From NCBI GenBank assembly GCA_003576805.1, contig QEVM01000088.1, positions 1 to 34,921 on the forward strand: DNA of 34,921 nt, in the 5' to 3' direction. Below the pieces are notes generated by a model. That model had not been told where the DNA came from. It saw nothing but the letters and a program-made list of their open reading frames with translations, and ran no database searches. A program made the translations under genes and the position numbers. The DNA is from Pseudomonadota bacterium. GTDB lineage: Bacteria > Myxococcota_A > UBA9160 > PR03. This document shows positions 1-8,432 of the stretch, piece by piece (position 1 is the first letter of the stretch; every line of letters begins with the position of its first letter).

Positions 1-460
1 TGACCATCCACGCGCTCGTCGGATCGCCGGCCATGCCCTCGAGGTCGATGTCGCGGAAGGCGACGTAGTCCACGGGCGCGGCCGAGAAGTCGAGGATCAA
101 CCGGCGGCTGCCGGTGGCGAGCGCGAGCGACCCGACCGGGAGCGATCCGCCGAGCTTCGCGCTGCCGGCGCCCTCGACCGTCACCGCCGTCGACTCGCTC
201 GCGTCGCGGATCACGAGCCCGCCCGGCAGCAGGCCGGGCTGATTCTCGAGCGACTGGCCTGCGGCGAAGCCGGTCTCGAAGTCGACGCGGAACTGCGGCG
301 TGACCTGGATCCGGGTCAGCCAGGCATCGCGACGCGCGGCGACGTCGGCGGGCGTCGGCGCGTCGTAGAACGCGAGCGCCGACGCGATGTCCGGTGCGCA
401 GGCGCCGAGCGCCGCGCTCCCCAGCGCGATCAGCGCGTGTCGCAGGCGGCGAGTGAACAT
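1..460 (-). CDS. Exported protein of unknown function, partial (3' end outside window)
   Basis: The frame reads leftwards from ATG at 458-460 for 153 codons to the window edge without a stop, so the C-terminus is missing. The N-terminus has arginines, a hydrophobic stretch and LGAC at residues 17-20, which could be a lipobox; signal peptidase I cleavage further on is also possible. The mature part is rich in Asp, Gly, Ser and Ala and looks like beta-sandwich surface-protein sequence, but I do not recognise a family. A GGAGG site lies 7-8 nt before the ATG, and a TAACGT -10 box is further upstream. The gene is divergent from the phytanoyl-CoA dioxygenase-like gene, which is itself likely leaderless. 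The reading frame and export are well supported; the function is unknown. Confidence 0.6.
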   Translation of the reverse strand, partial: MFTRRLRHALIALGSAALGACAPDIASALAFYDAPTPADVAARRDAWLTRIQVTPQFRVDFETGFAAGQSLENQPGLLPGGLVIRDASESTAVTVEGAGSAKLGGSLPVGSLALATGSRRLILDFSAAPVDYVAFRDIDLEGMAGDPTSAWMV

Positions 461-489
461 GGGCGATCCTCCAGCGGGGAGGCGGCCGC

Positions 490-495
490 ACGTTA
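490..495 (-). promoter_or_regulatory. Candidate -10 box of the leftward exported-protein gene
   Basis: On the minus strand this reads TAACGT. It would place the transcript start about 22 nt before the ATG, leaving room for the GGAGG ribosome site. The same hexamer recurs before the TetR gene at 22466. Confidence 0.4.
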
Positions 496-543
496 CCGCG
501 CCGCGCTGCCTCGGGCGACGCTCTGCGCCGCCGGCCGCCCTGC

Positions 544-549
544 TAGCTT
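544..549 (+). promoter_or_regulatory. Candidate -10 box for a leaderless transcript (dioxygenase gene)
   Basis: TAGCTT lies 7 nt before the ATG at 557, and there is no ribosome site between them. With a start point 6-7 nt downstream of the hexamer, the mRNA would begin at or next to the start codon. Confidence 0.45.
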
Positions 550-556
550 CCGTACC

Positions 557-1387
557 ATGAGCGAACCCGAGGTTTCGCACCATCTCGCGCGCATCGAGCG
601 CGACGGCTGGACGATCGTCGAGGACGTCTTCGACGCCGCCGCGGCCGACGCGCTGCTCGCAGAGCTCGCGCGGCTCGAGCGCGCGCTCGGGATCGGGTAC
701 GCGACCAACGCGTTCGAGGGTCACCGCACCAAGCGCGTCTACAACCTGCTCGCGCACGGCCCGCTCTTCGAGGCGATCCCCGTACACGAGCGCGTGCTGC
801 CGATCGTGGAGGGCGTGCTCGACGCCGGCTGCCTGGTGTCGTCGCTCTCGTCGATCGCGATCCATCCGGGCGAGATCGCGCAGCCGATCCACGCCGACGA
901 CCAGCTCCTGCCGCTGCCGAAGCCGCACGTCGCGACCGTCTGCAACACGATGTGGGCGCTCACCGACTTCACCGAGGCGAACGGCGCGACGCGCATCGTC
1001 TCGGGCTCGCACGGGGCGGACCACAGTCCGCGCTACGGCGCGGAGTACGCGTCGATCCCGGCGGAGATGCCGCGCGGCAGCGTGCTCGTCTGGCACGGCA
1101 GCCTCTGGCACGGCGGCGGCGCCAACCGCAGCGACGCGGTGCGCGTCGGCATCGCGATGAACTACTGCGCGGGCTGGGTGCGGCAGCAGGAGAACCAGCA
1201 GCTCGGCATTCCGCGAGATGTCGCGCGCCGCTTCTCGCCGCGCCTGCGCGAGCTGGTCGGCTACGGCGTCTACCGCGGCCTCGTCGGTCACATCGACAAG
1301 CGCAGTCCGGTGGAGCTGCTCGGCGACGCGGGCGATCTCACCACCGTCTGGGAGAGCGCGGATCGCGCGCTGCCCGGACGGCGCTGA
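557..1387 (+). CDS. Phytanoyl-CoA dioxygenase (PhyH) family Fe(II)/2-oxoglutarate oxygenase
   Basis: This 276-residue protein is predicted to be a cytosolic non-heme iron oxygenase. The iron ligands are visible as His112 and Asp114 (IHAD) and distal His185 in the WHGGG stretch. Asn190 and Arg196 follow in the pattern that binds 2-oxoglutarate in PhyH enzymes. The length suits the family. An open frame extends upstream to 437, but the ATG at 557 is preferred: it begins a typical PhyH N-terminus (a helix, then DGWTIVEDVF) and has a TAGCTT box 7 nt before it. The substrate cannot be told from sequence, since the family hydroxylates acyl-CoAs, small metabolites and antibiotics. It is followed after 74 bp by the RND operon, with no evident functional link. 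Confidence 0.85.
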   Translation: MSEPEVSHHLARIERDGWTIVEDVFDAAAADALLAELARLERALGIGYATNAFEGHRTKRVYNLLAHGPLFEAIPVHERVLPIVEGVLDAGCLVSSLSSIAIHPGEIAQPIHADDQLLPLPKPHVATVCNTMWALTDFTEANGATRIVSGSHGADHSPRYGAEYASIPAEMPRGSVLVWHGSLWHGGGANRSDAVRVGIAMNYCAGWVRQQENQQLGIPRDVARRFSPRLRELVGYGVYRGLVGHIDKRSPVELLGDAGDLTTVWESADRALPGRR

Positions 1388-1399
1388 CGCCCGCCATTC

Positions 1400-1407
1400 G
1401 ATACACC
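1400..1407 (+). promoter_or_regulatory. Possible -10 element of the RND efflux operon
   Basis: GATACACC is the only A/T-containing stretch in the 74-bp gap before the pump gene. TACACC also occurs at the polX start and before the gene at 6585, so it may be a local -10 variant. The evidence is weak. Confidence 0.25.
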
Positions 1408-1461
1408 TAGGCCTCCGCCGGGCGGACGCGCCCCCCGCGCCGGCTTCCGCCTGGGAGAATC

Positions 1462-4400
1462 TTGTCGCGCCCGCTCGAAGTCCCCGGTCCCTCCGAGGAG
1501 ACCGCGCCCGAAGAGACCGGCCCGCGCGCGCCCGGCTTCGTCGCGTTCTTCATCGACCGCCCGATCTTCGCGACCGTGGTGGCGATCCTGATCACGCTCG
1601 CCGGCGCGATCTCGATCCCGCTGCTGCCGGTCTCGCAGTTTCCGCCGATCGTGCCGCCCACCGTCCAGGTGTCCGCCAACTACAACGGCGCCAGCGCGGA
1701 CGTGGTGGAGCGCACGCTCGCGCTGCCGATCGAAGAGCAGGTGAACGGCGTCGAGGGCATGCTCTACATGGCCTCGACGAGCGCGAACGACGGGCAGATG
1801 GGCCTCACCGTGACGTTCGCGCTCGGCACCGACCCGGACATCGCGACGGTCAACGTCAACAACCGCGTCGCGGTGGCCGAGCCGCGCCTGCCCGAGGAGG
1901 TGCGGCGCTTCGGCATCACCACCCGCAAGCAGTCGCCCGACCTGACGCTGGTCGCGAACCTGCTCTCGCCCGACGGCTCGCGCGACGCGCTCTTCCTCTC
2001 GAACTACGCGCTGATCAACGTGATCGACCGGCTGAAGCGCGTGCCCGGCGTCGGCGAAGCCAACCTGTTCGGCGAGCGGCGCTACGCGATGCGCGTCTGG
2101 CTCGACCCCGAGCGGCTCGCGCGGCTCGGGCTCGAGGCGAACGACGTCGTCGCCGCGGTGCGCGACCAGAACGTGCAGATCGCCGCCGGCCGCGCCGGGT
2201 CGCCGCCCAACCCGGAAGGCCAGCAGCTCGACCTGCCGCTGCGCACCAAGGGCCGGCTCACCAGCGAGGACGACTTCCGCGCGATCGTCGTGCGCGCCGA
2301 GACGGACGGCTCGGTGCTCACGCTCGGCGACGTCGCGCGCGTCGAGCTCGGCGCGCAGAGCTACGCCGGCTTCACGCGCCTCTCCGGGCAGCCCACCATC
2401 AGCCTCGGCATCTTCCAGCTCCCCGAGGCGAACGCGCTCGACGTCTCGCAAGCCGTGCGCGCCGAGATGACCCGCATCGCCGAGGGCTTTCCGAGCGGCG
2501 TCGACTGGCGCGTCCGCTACGACCCGACGCGCTTCGTCGCGGAGTCGATCTCCGAGGTGCTGCGCACGCTGGTCGAGGCGATGATCCTCGTGTTCCTGGT
2601 CGTGTGGATCTTCCTGCACGACTGGCGCACCACGCTCATTCCGGCGGTCACGATCCCGGTGTCGCTGGTCGGCACGTTCGCGGTGCTGTACGCGATCGGG
2701 CTCTCGATCAACACGATCACGCTGTTCGCGCTGGTGCTGGCGATCGGGCTCGTCGTGGACGACGCGATCGTGGTGGTCGAGAACGTGTCGCGCCTGATCG
2801 GCACCGGGCTGCCCGCGCGCGAGGCGGCGCGCCGCTCGATGGGCGAGGTGACGGGCGCGATCGTGGCGGCGACGCTGGTGCTCGGCGCGGTGTTCGTGCC
2901 GGTCGCGTTCCTGCCCGGGACGACCGGGCTCCTGCTGCGGCAGTTCGGGCTCGCCGTCACCTGCGCGGTGCTGATCTCGTTGGTGAACGCGCTGACGCTC
3001 TCGCCCGCGCTCTGCGCGCTCCTGCTGCGGCCCGAGGCGGAGCGCAAGAACCGCTTCTTCCGCGCCTTCGACCGCGGCTTCGACGCGATCGTCACGCGCT
3101 ACGACCGCGGCGTGCGCGCGCTGTTCCCGCGCCGCTGGCTGGTCGCGGGCGCGTTCGGGCTGCTCGTGCTCGCGACCGTCGCGCTGTTCCGCGCGGTGCC
3201 GACCGGCTTCCTGCCCGACGAGGACCAGGGCTACTTCATCGTCAGCTTCCAGCTCCCCGACGGCGCGTCGCTCGACCGCACGCTCGACGTCGCCAAGCAG
3301 GTCGAGGCGATCCTGCTCGACACGCCGGGCATCGTCGGCACGAACCTGTTCGGCGGCTTCGACGCGCTGACCGGCACCAACCCGCCGAACTTCGGCTCGG
3401 TGTTCGTGACGCTCGCGCCGTGGGACGAGCGCGGCGAGCGCGGCGAATCGCTCGAGTCGATCTTCGCCGCGGTGCGCCCGCAGCTCGCGGCGATCGCGGG
3501 CGCGCGCGTGATCGCGCTCAACCCCGCGCCGATCCGCGGCCTCTCGCGCACGGGCGGCTTCGAGTTCCAGCTCCAGGACCGCGCCGGCGCCACGCTGGAC
3601 GAGCTCTCCGCCGCCGCCCAGCGCGTCGTCGACGCGGCCAACCGCTCGCCGGAGCTGCGCAACGTCTTCACCAGCTTCCGCCCGACCGTGCCGCAGATCT
3701 TCGTCGACCTCGACCGCGCCAAGGCGAAGGCGCTCGGCGTGGACGTGACGCAGGTCTTCGAGGCGCTGCAGATCTACATGGGCGGGCTCTACGTCAACGA
3801 CTTCGACCGCTTCGGGCGTCTCTTCCGCGTGTACGCGCAGGCGGAGGGCGATCTGCGCTCGCAGCCGGACGACGTCCAGCGCCTGTGGGTGCGCTCGGCG
3901 CGCGGCGAGATGGTGCCGCTCTCGACGCTGGTGTCGCTCGAGCGCATCGCGGGCCCGCGCGACATCCCGCACTACAACCAGTTCCGCTCCGCCAAGCTGC
4001 AGGGCGAGGCGGCGCCCGGCTTCAGCTCGGGCGAGGCGCTCGACCGCATGGAGGCGATCGCGCGCGAGGTGCTGCCCGAGGGCTTCGGCTTCGAGTGGAC
4101 CGGCACCGCGTACCAGGAGCGTCAGGCGGGCCGCGAGGTGCAGATCATCCTCGCGCTCTCGCTGCTCGTGGTGTTCCTCTTCCTGGCGGCGCAGTACGAG
4201 AGCTGGAGCCTGCCGCTCGTCATCATGCTGGTCGTGCCGCTGGCCTTCCTCGGCGCGCTCGGCGCGCAGCTCCTGCGCGGGCTCGGCAACGACCTCTACT
4301 GCCAGATCGGGCTCGTCACGCTGATCGGGCTCGCGGCGAAGAACTCGATCCTGATCGTCGAGTTCGCCAAGCGCCGCCGCGAGGAGGGCGCGAGCCTCGT

Positions 4401-4674
4401 CGACGCCGCGCGCGAGGCGGCGGAGACGCGCTTCCGCCCCGTCGTGATGACGGCGTTCGCGTTCATCCTCGGCGTGGTGCCGCTGGTGCTCGCGAGCGGC
4501 GCGGGCGCGGCGGCGCGCCGTTCGCTCGGCACCGCGGTGTTCGGCGGCATGCTCGTGGCGACGCTGCTGTCGCTGGTGCTGGTGCCGGCGCTGTACGTGC
4601 TCGTGCAGGGCGGCGCCGAATGGGTGGGACGCAGGCTGCGCAGCCGGCGCGTGGCCGAGGGGGGAGTGCGATGA
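1462..4674 (+). CDS. RND multidrug efflux pump, inner-membrane subunit (HAE1/AcrB-MexB type)
   Basis: At 1070 residues this is full length for an HAE1 RND pump. The first membrane helix is introduced by [12 protein letters not shown] (from about residue 29), followed by the [14 protein letters not shown] region of the porter domain. The proton relay is intact: Asp433-Asp434 in [14 protein letters not shown] and Lys960 in [14 protein letters not shown]. The start is inferred to be TTG at 1462, behind GGGAG; no ATG lies near the N-terminus, so this start is the uncertain point. The pump should use proton flux to expel drugs, bile salts or other amphiphiles across both membranes. It overlaps the adaptor gene by ATGA. 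The pump-before-adaptor order is the reverse of acrAB, and no outer-membrane channel gene is nearby. Confidence 0.93.
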   Translation: MSRPLEVPGPSEETAPEETGPRAPGFVAFFIDRPIFATVVAILITLAGAISIPLLPVSQFPPIVPPTVQVSANYNGASADVVERTLALPIEEQVNGVEGMLYMASTSANDGQMGLTVTFALGTDPDIATVNVNNRVAVAEPRLPEEVRRFGITTRKQSPDLTLVANLLSPDGSRDALFLSNYALINVIDRLKRVPGVGEANLFGERRYAMRVWLDPERLARLGLEANDVVAAVRDQNVQIAAGRAGSPPNPEGQQLDLPLRTKGRLTSEDDFRAIVVRAETDGSVLTLGDVARVELGAQSYAGFTRLSGQPTISLGIFQLPEANALDVSQAVRAEMTRIAEGFPSGVDWRVRYDPTRFVAESISEVLRTLVEAMILVFLVVWIFLHDWRTTLIPAVTIPVSLVGTFAVLYAIGLSINTITLFALVLAIGLVVDDAIVVVENVSRLIGTGLPAREAARRSMGEVTGAIVAATLVLGAVFVPVAFLPGTTGLLLRQFGLAVTCAVLISLVNALTLSPALCALLLRPEAERKNRFFRAFDRGFDAIVTRYDRGVRALFPRRWLVAGAFGLLVLATVALFRAVPTGFLPDEDQGYFIVSFQLPDGASLDRTLDVAKQVEAILLDTPGIVGTNLFGGFDALTGTNPPNFGSVFVTLAPWDERGERGESLESIFAAVRPQLAAIAGARVIALNPAPIRGLSRTGGFEFQLQDRAGATLDELSAAAQRVVDAANRSPELRNVFTSFRPTVPQIFVDLDRAKAKALGVDVTQVFEALQIYMGGLYVNDFDRFGRLFRVYAQAEGDLRSQPDDVQRLWVRSARGEMVPLSTLVSLERIAGPRDIPHYNQFRSAKLQGEAAPGFSSGEALDRMEAIAREVLPEGFGFEWTGTAYQERQAGREVQIILALSLLVVFLFLAAQYESWSLPLVIMLVVPLAFLGALGAQLLRGLGNDLYCQIGLVTLIGLAAKNSILIVEFAKRRREEGASLVDAAREAAETRFRPVVMTAFAFILGVVPLVLASGAGAAARRSLGTAVFGGMLVATLLSLVLVPALYVLVQGGAEWVGRRLRSRRVAEGGVR

Positions 4675-5852
4675 CCGGGAGAGGCGCGCGCGGCGCGATC
4701 GCGGCGCTCGCGGCGCTGGTTGCGCTCGCGTGCGGGCGCGACGAGCAGGCGGCCGCACCGCCGCCGCCGGAGGTGCTGGTCGCGACCGCGCAGGTCGGCA
4801 ACGTGCCCGACCGCCGCGAGTACTCGGCCAACGTGCGCGCCGTGAACCGCGTCGACGTGCGCGCCCGCGTGCGCGGCTACCTGCGCGAGCAGCTCTTCGA
4901 GGACGGCCAGCTCGTCGCGAAGGACGCACTGCTCTTCCGCATCGACCCGCGCGAGTACGAGATCGCGCTCGCCGAGGCGAAGGGCCAGCAGGCGCGCGCG
5001 CGCGCCAACGCCGACCGCGCCCGGCGCGACTTCGCCCGCGCGCAGGAGCTGTACCAGCAGAAGGTGGTGAGCGTCTCGGTGCTCGACGAGCGCCGCGCCG
5101 CGCGCGACGCCGCCGCCGCCGAGGTGCAGGCCGCCGACGCCGCGGTGCGCGACGCCGAGCTGAACCTCTCGTACTGCCAGGTGACGGCGCCGATCGCGGG
5201 CCGCATCGGGCGCGCGCTGGTGGACGTCGGCAATCTGGTCGGCGAATCGGGCCAGGACACCGTGCTCGCCGAGATCGTGCAGGTCGATCCGATCCACGTG
5301 TACTTCGCGCCGACCGAGCGCGACCGCCTCGACGTGCTGCGCGGCGCGGAGGAGGGCCGCATCCCGCCCGTGCGGATCGGCACGATCCCGATCGAGCTGC
5401 GGCTCGGCGACGGATCGCTCTATGCGCACCCCGGCGTGGTGGACTACGTGGACCCGACCGTCGAAGCGACGCGCGGCACCGTCACGGTGCGCGCGCTCGT
5501 GCCGAACCCGGACGACGTGCTCCGGCCCGGCCAGTTCGTGCGCGCGACGGCGGTCTTCCCCGATCGCACCGGCGCCGTGCTGGTGCCGCAGCGCGCGGTG
5601 CTGCAGGAGCAGGCGGGCTCTTCGCTGCTCGTGGTGACGCCGGACGGCGTCGTCGAATCGCGCACGGTCGAGGTCGGCGCGGTGCACGACGGCATGCAGG
5701 AGATCCGCTCCGGCCTCGCGGCCGGCGAGCGCGTCGTGGTGGACGGCGTGCAGAAGGCGCGCCCCGGCTCGAAGGTCGTCGCGAAGCCGCTCGCGGAGGA
5801 CGTCGCGAAGTCGGCGGCCGCGAAGGAGGGCGCCGCCGCGCCGCCGCGCTGA
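4671..5852 (+). CDS. RND efflux periplasmic adaptor subunit (membrane fusion protein, AcrA/MexA type)
   Basis: This 393-residue protein links the RND pump to an outer-membrane channel. The N-terminus is a short hydrophobic segment ending in LVALAC, with Cys21 as the likely lipidated residue. The rest follows the family order: a lipoyl half-motif ([11 protein letters not shown], near residue 60), an Ala/Arg/Glu-rich helical hairpin (about 100-160), the second lipoyl half ([20 protein letters not shown]), a beta-barrel, and a membrane-proximal domain containing [10 protein letters not shown]. The tail is rich in Lys and Ala. The ATG overlaps the pump's stop (ATGA), so the two are translationally coupled and should be made together. 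No TolC-like partner is visible, so it presumably shares one encoded elsewhere. Confidence 0.92.
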   Translation: MTGRGARGAIAALAALVALACGRDEQAAAPPPPEVLVATAQVGNVPDRREYSANVRAVNRVDVRARVRGYLREQLFEDGQLVAKDALLFRIDPREYEIALAEAKGQQARARANADRARRDFARAQELYQQKVVSVSVLDERRAARDAAAAEVQAADAAVRDAELNLSYCQVTAPIAGRIGRALVDVGNLVGESGQDTVLAEIVQVDPIHVYFAPTERDRLDVLRGAEEGRIPPVRIGTIPIELRLGDGSLYAHPGVVDYVDPTVEATRGTVTVRALVPNPDDVLRPGQFVRATAVFPDRTGAVLVPQRAVLQEQAGSSLLVVTPDGVVESRTVEVGAVHDGMQEIRSGLAAGERVVVDGVQKARPGSKVVAKPLAEDVAKSAAAKEGAAAPPR

Positions 5853-5870
5853 GCGCAGCGCGTCAGCGCG
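5845..5870. terminator. Hairpin spanning two convergent stop codons
   Basis: CGCGCTGA (5845-5852) and TCAGCGCG (5863-5870) form a perfect 8-bp stem with a 10-nt loop. The stem contains the stop codons of both convergent genes. There is no T run, so this is only a candidate bidirectional terminator or mRNA 3' stabiliser. Confidence 0.35.
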
Positions 5871-6585
5871 TGTGCCCGGCGGAGATCGCGTCCACGGACG
5901 CGGCCTGCTTCTCCCCGATGAGCGCTCGGACGGCCCGAATCCGCTCCTGCGCGCCCGCGATCACGCCGTGCTTGCGCTGCACGCGGTCGAAGGCGTTGAT
6001 CGCGCGGAGCTGGACCTGCGGATCCTCGGAGCTCTCCAAGATCGCGAGCGCCGTGTCGGCGACGGCACGGGCACGCGTACGGCCTAGGGCCTCGATGGCG
6101 CTCAGGTAGCGATCCCGCACGGGCAGCCCAGCGTCCCGAAACGCTTCTCCGCGAATCGACACCTGGTCCTGCAGGTATTCCACCGCCACCGGGCTCTCCG
6201 TGAGGCCGAGGAGCCGCAGGTACGTACCGTGGTTCGGAAAGCCCTCCGCCTCGTTGGCCTCCACCTGCCGAATCAGATAGCGGGCGAGCTGGTCACTGCC
6301 TCCGCGGAGAAGAGCGAGCGCCTCGTCGCAGAGCCCGTCGGCTGACTCGACGCCGCCGCGCCCGCACGGAGTCGTCTCGAAGAACCGCTGCAGCAGCGCG
6401 CGCGACGCTTCGTCGGAGTCGTCGAGTGGCCTCAGGTACGTCCCGAATCCCTCCGGATTGGGAGCATCGAGCGGGGTTCCGGCCTCCGCGGCGCTCTCGT
6501 GGAAGGGGCGGTCGTCGTCACCCCAAGCTGGTGTGACACACGAGAGCGAGATCGTGATTGCGATGAGCCGCGAGTGCGCGTTCAT
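5863..6585 (-). CDS. Exported HEAT-like helical-repeat protein
   Basis: The product is 240 residues. The ATG at 6585 is chosen because GGAGG precedes it and because it begins a good signal peptide (about residues 1-22, ending PAWG before DDD). The mature protein is helical. Its C-terminal half has repeats of about 30-35 residues with the Leu/Ala spacing of HEAT repeats (around LRLLGLTESPVAVEYL, LSAIEALGRTRARAVADTA and LRAINAFDRV). Such repeats usually bind other proteins; no enzyme motif is seen. Codon use is looser than in the neighbours, with more A/T-ending codons such as CTA, GCA and ATT, which could mean recent acquisition or low expression. It converges on the RND adaptor gene 10 bp away. 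The frame is secure; the specific role is unknown. Confidence 0.75.
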   Translation of the reverse strand: MNAHSRLIAITISLSCVTPAWGDDDRPFHESAAEAGTPLDAPNPEGFGTYLRPLDDSDEASRALLQRFFETTPCGRGGVESADGLCDEALALLRGGSDQLARYLIRQVEANEAEGFPNHGTYLRLLGLTESPVAVEYLQDQVSIRGEAFRDAGLPVRDRYLSAIEALGRTRARAVADTALAILESSEDPQVQLRAINAFDRVQRKHGVIAGAQERIRAVRALIGEKQAASVDAISAGHTR

Positions 6586-6607
6586 GAGCCGCCCTCCGTC
6601 TGCCGTG

Positions 6608-6613
6608 GGTGTA
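6608..6613 (-). promoter_or_regulatory. Possible -10 box of the HEAT-like gene
   Basis: Read on the minus strand this is TACACC, 22 nt upstream of the ATG at 6585. It leaves room for the GGAGG ribosome site. The call is by similarity to other -10-like hexamers in the window. Confidence 0.25.
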
Positions 6614-6681
6614 GCGCGCGGTCGTGCCCGAGGGCTTCTCGGAACCTGCACGACGATCGCCTCGCCGCTTCCCCCCGCAGC

Positions 6682-7305
6682 TCAGCGCAGCTTCGGCAGC
6701 CGCGCCGGCCGCGCGCCCCGCCGCACCGCGCCGTCGAGCGGCTCGTAGGCGAGCTCTTCGCCCGCGCGCGCGGCGCGCAGCAGGAGGCCGCCGCGGCTCA
6801 TGTCGCCGCGGCCGACGAAGTCGGCGGGGAAGAGCAGCGACCTGCCGAACGCGGCGAGCAGCACGTCGACGTACTTCGGCGTCGCGATGCTGCCGAGCAG
6901 CACGACCTCCGCGTCGCGCGGGAGCCGCGTGCGCAGCGACTCGGCCGCGTCGCGCAGCGGCGTCACGTAGCGGTCCTCGCGCGCGTCGATCGGCACCGCG
7001 GCGAGGTCGCGCAGGTCGCGCGCGGTGACCGCGGTGCGCGGCGCGACGAGGCCTCGGCTCGGCGTGATCACGAGCACGCCGGGCGCGCGTCGCGGCGGCG
7101 CGGCGAAGCGCTCCGCGTAGGCGAGCTTGCCGCGGAAGTAGAGCGCCGAGACGAAGCTCATCACTTCGCCGATCGGCGCGCCGGCTTCGCGCAGCCGCAG
7201 CGCCAGCTCGAAGCGCGCGCGCGGGTCGACGAGCTGCTGCGCGCGCAGCCCACCGAGGTTCGCCGGCGAGAGGAGGAAGATGCGAGCGGGCACCGCGCCG
7301 AGCAT
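6682..7305 (-). CDS. Conserved-looking protein of unknown function, divergent from the DNA ligase
   Basis: The predicted product is 207 residues, soluble, without signal peptide or membrane helix. Strong G/C bias at third positions and a protein-like composition favour this frame over the overlapping ones. It begins with a hydrophobic strand (ARIFLLSPANLGG), has a central strand VLVITPSRGLV, then VVLLGSIATPKYVDVLLAAF, and a basic tail ending PARLPKLR. The alternation suggests an alpha/beta fold. I do not recognise the family and assign no function. ATG at 7305 is chosen, although GTG at 7293 is possible; neither has a clear ribosome site. The start lies only 18 bp from that of the DNA ligase on the other strand, so the two genes must share a very compact promoter region. 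Confidence 0.7.
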   Translation of the reverse strand: MLGAVPARIFLLSPANLGGLRAQQLVDPRARFELALRLREAGAPIGEVMSFVSALYFRGKLAYAERFAAPPRRAPGVLVITPSRGLVAPRTAVTARDLRDLAAVPIDAREDRYVTPLRDAAESLRTRLPRDAEVVLLGSIATPKYVDVLLAAFGRSLLFPADFVGRGDMSRGGLLLRAARAGEELAYEPLDGAVRRGARPARLPKLR

Positions 7306-7311
7306 CGCCGC

Positions 7312-7317
7312 TACGCT
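7312..7317 (+). promoter_or_regulatory. Candidate -10 box for a leaderless ligase transcript
   Basis: TACGCT lies 6 nt before the ligase ATG at 7324. The 18-bp gap between the two divergent start codons has no room for an ordinary 5' leader. Confidence 0.45.
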
Positions 7318-7323
7318 GGCCCC

Positions 7324-8400
7324 ATGCACCTCCCGGCCGCACCGACGATCGCGCCGATGCTCGCCAAGCGCGCCGACGCGCTGCCCGAGGGCGCGGGCTG
7401 GATCTTCGAGCCGAAGTGGGACGGCTTCCGGACGCTGGTCTTCCGCGACGGCGACGAGCTGCTGCTGCAGAGCCGCGACGAGAAGCCGATGGACCGCTAC
7501 TTCCCGGAGCTGCGCGCGCCGCTCCTGGAGCAGCTCCCGCCGCGCTGCGCGCTCGACGGCGAGATCGTGGTCGCGGGCGCGAACGGACTCGACTTCGAGG
7601 CGCTCCAGCAGCGCATCCATCCCGCCGCCTCGCGCGTCGCGCGGCTCGCGCGCGAGACGCCCGCCGCGATCGTGTTCTTCGACCTCCTGTGCGAAGGCGA
7701 GCGCGACCTGCGCGCGCGGCCCTTCGCCGAGCGGCGCGCGGCGCTGGAAGCGCTGCTCGCGCGCGCCGCGCCGCCGTTGCATCTCACGCCTGCGACGCGC
7801 GAGCGCGCCGTCGCGCAGGACTGGTTCGAGCGTTTCGAGGGCGCGGGCCTCGACGGCGTCGTCGCGAAGGCGGAGTCGGACGCGTACCAGCCGGGCAAGC
7901 GCGTGATGCTGAAGGTGAAGCACGCGCGCGAGTGCGACTGCGTGGTGGCCGGCTTCCGCTGGCACAAGGGCGAGCAGGGCCGGGCGGTGGGCTCGCTGCT
8001 GCTCGGCCTCTACGACGACGCGGGCACGCTGCACCACGTGGGCGTGTGCGCGAGCTTCACGGCGGCGCGGCGGCGCGAGCTGGTCGAGGAGCTCGCGCCC
8101 CATCGCACGGACGCGCTCGCCGATCACCCGTGGGCGGCGTGGGGCGGCGCCGATGCGGCGGCGCAGCGCATGCCCGGCGCGAAGAGCCGCTGGAGCGGCG
8201 GCAAGGACCTCTCGTGGGAGGCGCTGCGTCCCGAGCTGGTGGTCGAGGTCGCCTACGACCACATGCAGGGCACGCGCTTCCGCCACACCGCGCACTTCCG
8301 CCGCTGGCGCCGCGACAAGCCGCCGCGCGCGTGCACCTACGCACAGCTCGAGGTCGCGGCGCCGCACGAGCTCGCCGCGATCTTCGCCGGGCGCCGTTGA
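7324..8400 (+). CDS. ligC: ATP-dependent DNA ligase, LigC type
   Basis: At 358 residues this has the size of the stand-alone LigC ligases. It seals nicks using ATP. The adenylated residue is Lys31 in motif I (EPKWDGFR). Further nucleotidyltransferase motifs follow: LDGEIVV (III region), IVFFDLL, LDGVVAK (IV) and MLKVKH (V). An OB-fold domain comes next, with the usual VEVAYDHMQGTRFRHTAHF near the C-terminus. No polymerase or phosphoesterase domain is fused, so it is not LigD. A separate LigD-type polymerase gene lies 1.8 kb downstream (10162-11361). In mycobacteria, LigC is encoded next to such a Prim-Pol and the pair is linked to base-excision repair and gap filling; the same job is inferred here. 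No Ku gene is present in the window. Confidence 0.9.
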   Translation: MHLPAAPTIAPMLAKRADALPEGAGWIFEPKWDGFRTLVFRDGDELLLQSRDEKPMDRYFPELRAPLLEQLPPRCALDGEIVVAGANGLDFEALQQRIHPAASRVARLARETPAAIVFFDLLCEGERDLRARPFAERRAALEALLARAAPPLHLTPATRERAVAQDWFERFEGAGLDGVVAKAESDAYQPGKRVMLKVKHARECDCVVAGFRWHKGEQGRAVGSLLLGLYDDAGTLHHVGVCASFTAARRRELVEELAPHRTDALADHPWAAWGGADAAAQRMPGAKSRWSGGKDLSWEALRPELVVEVAYDHMQGTRFRHTAHFRRWRRDKPPRACTYAQLEVAAPHELAAIFAGRR

Positions 8401-8432
8401 CCCGCTGCGCGCGCGGTCGCTGAGGAGGGCGC

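Noticed and set aside
1288-4929. Very long open frame (about 1200 codons) on the minus strand opposite the RND pump gene
   Set aside because: Its translation is almost only Arg, Ala, His, Asp and Glu, the usual shadow of a high-GC gene, and it runs opposite a perfectly conserved pump.
6499-7323. Fusion of an upstream open frame to the DNA ligase
   Set aside because: The upstream part is Arg/Ala shadow sequence opposite two minus-strand genes; the ligase family begins at the ATG at 7324.
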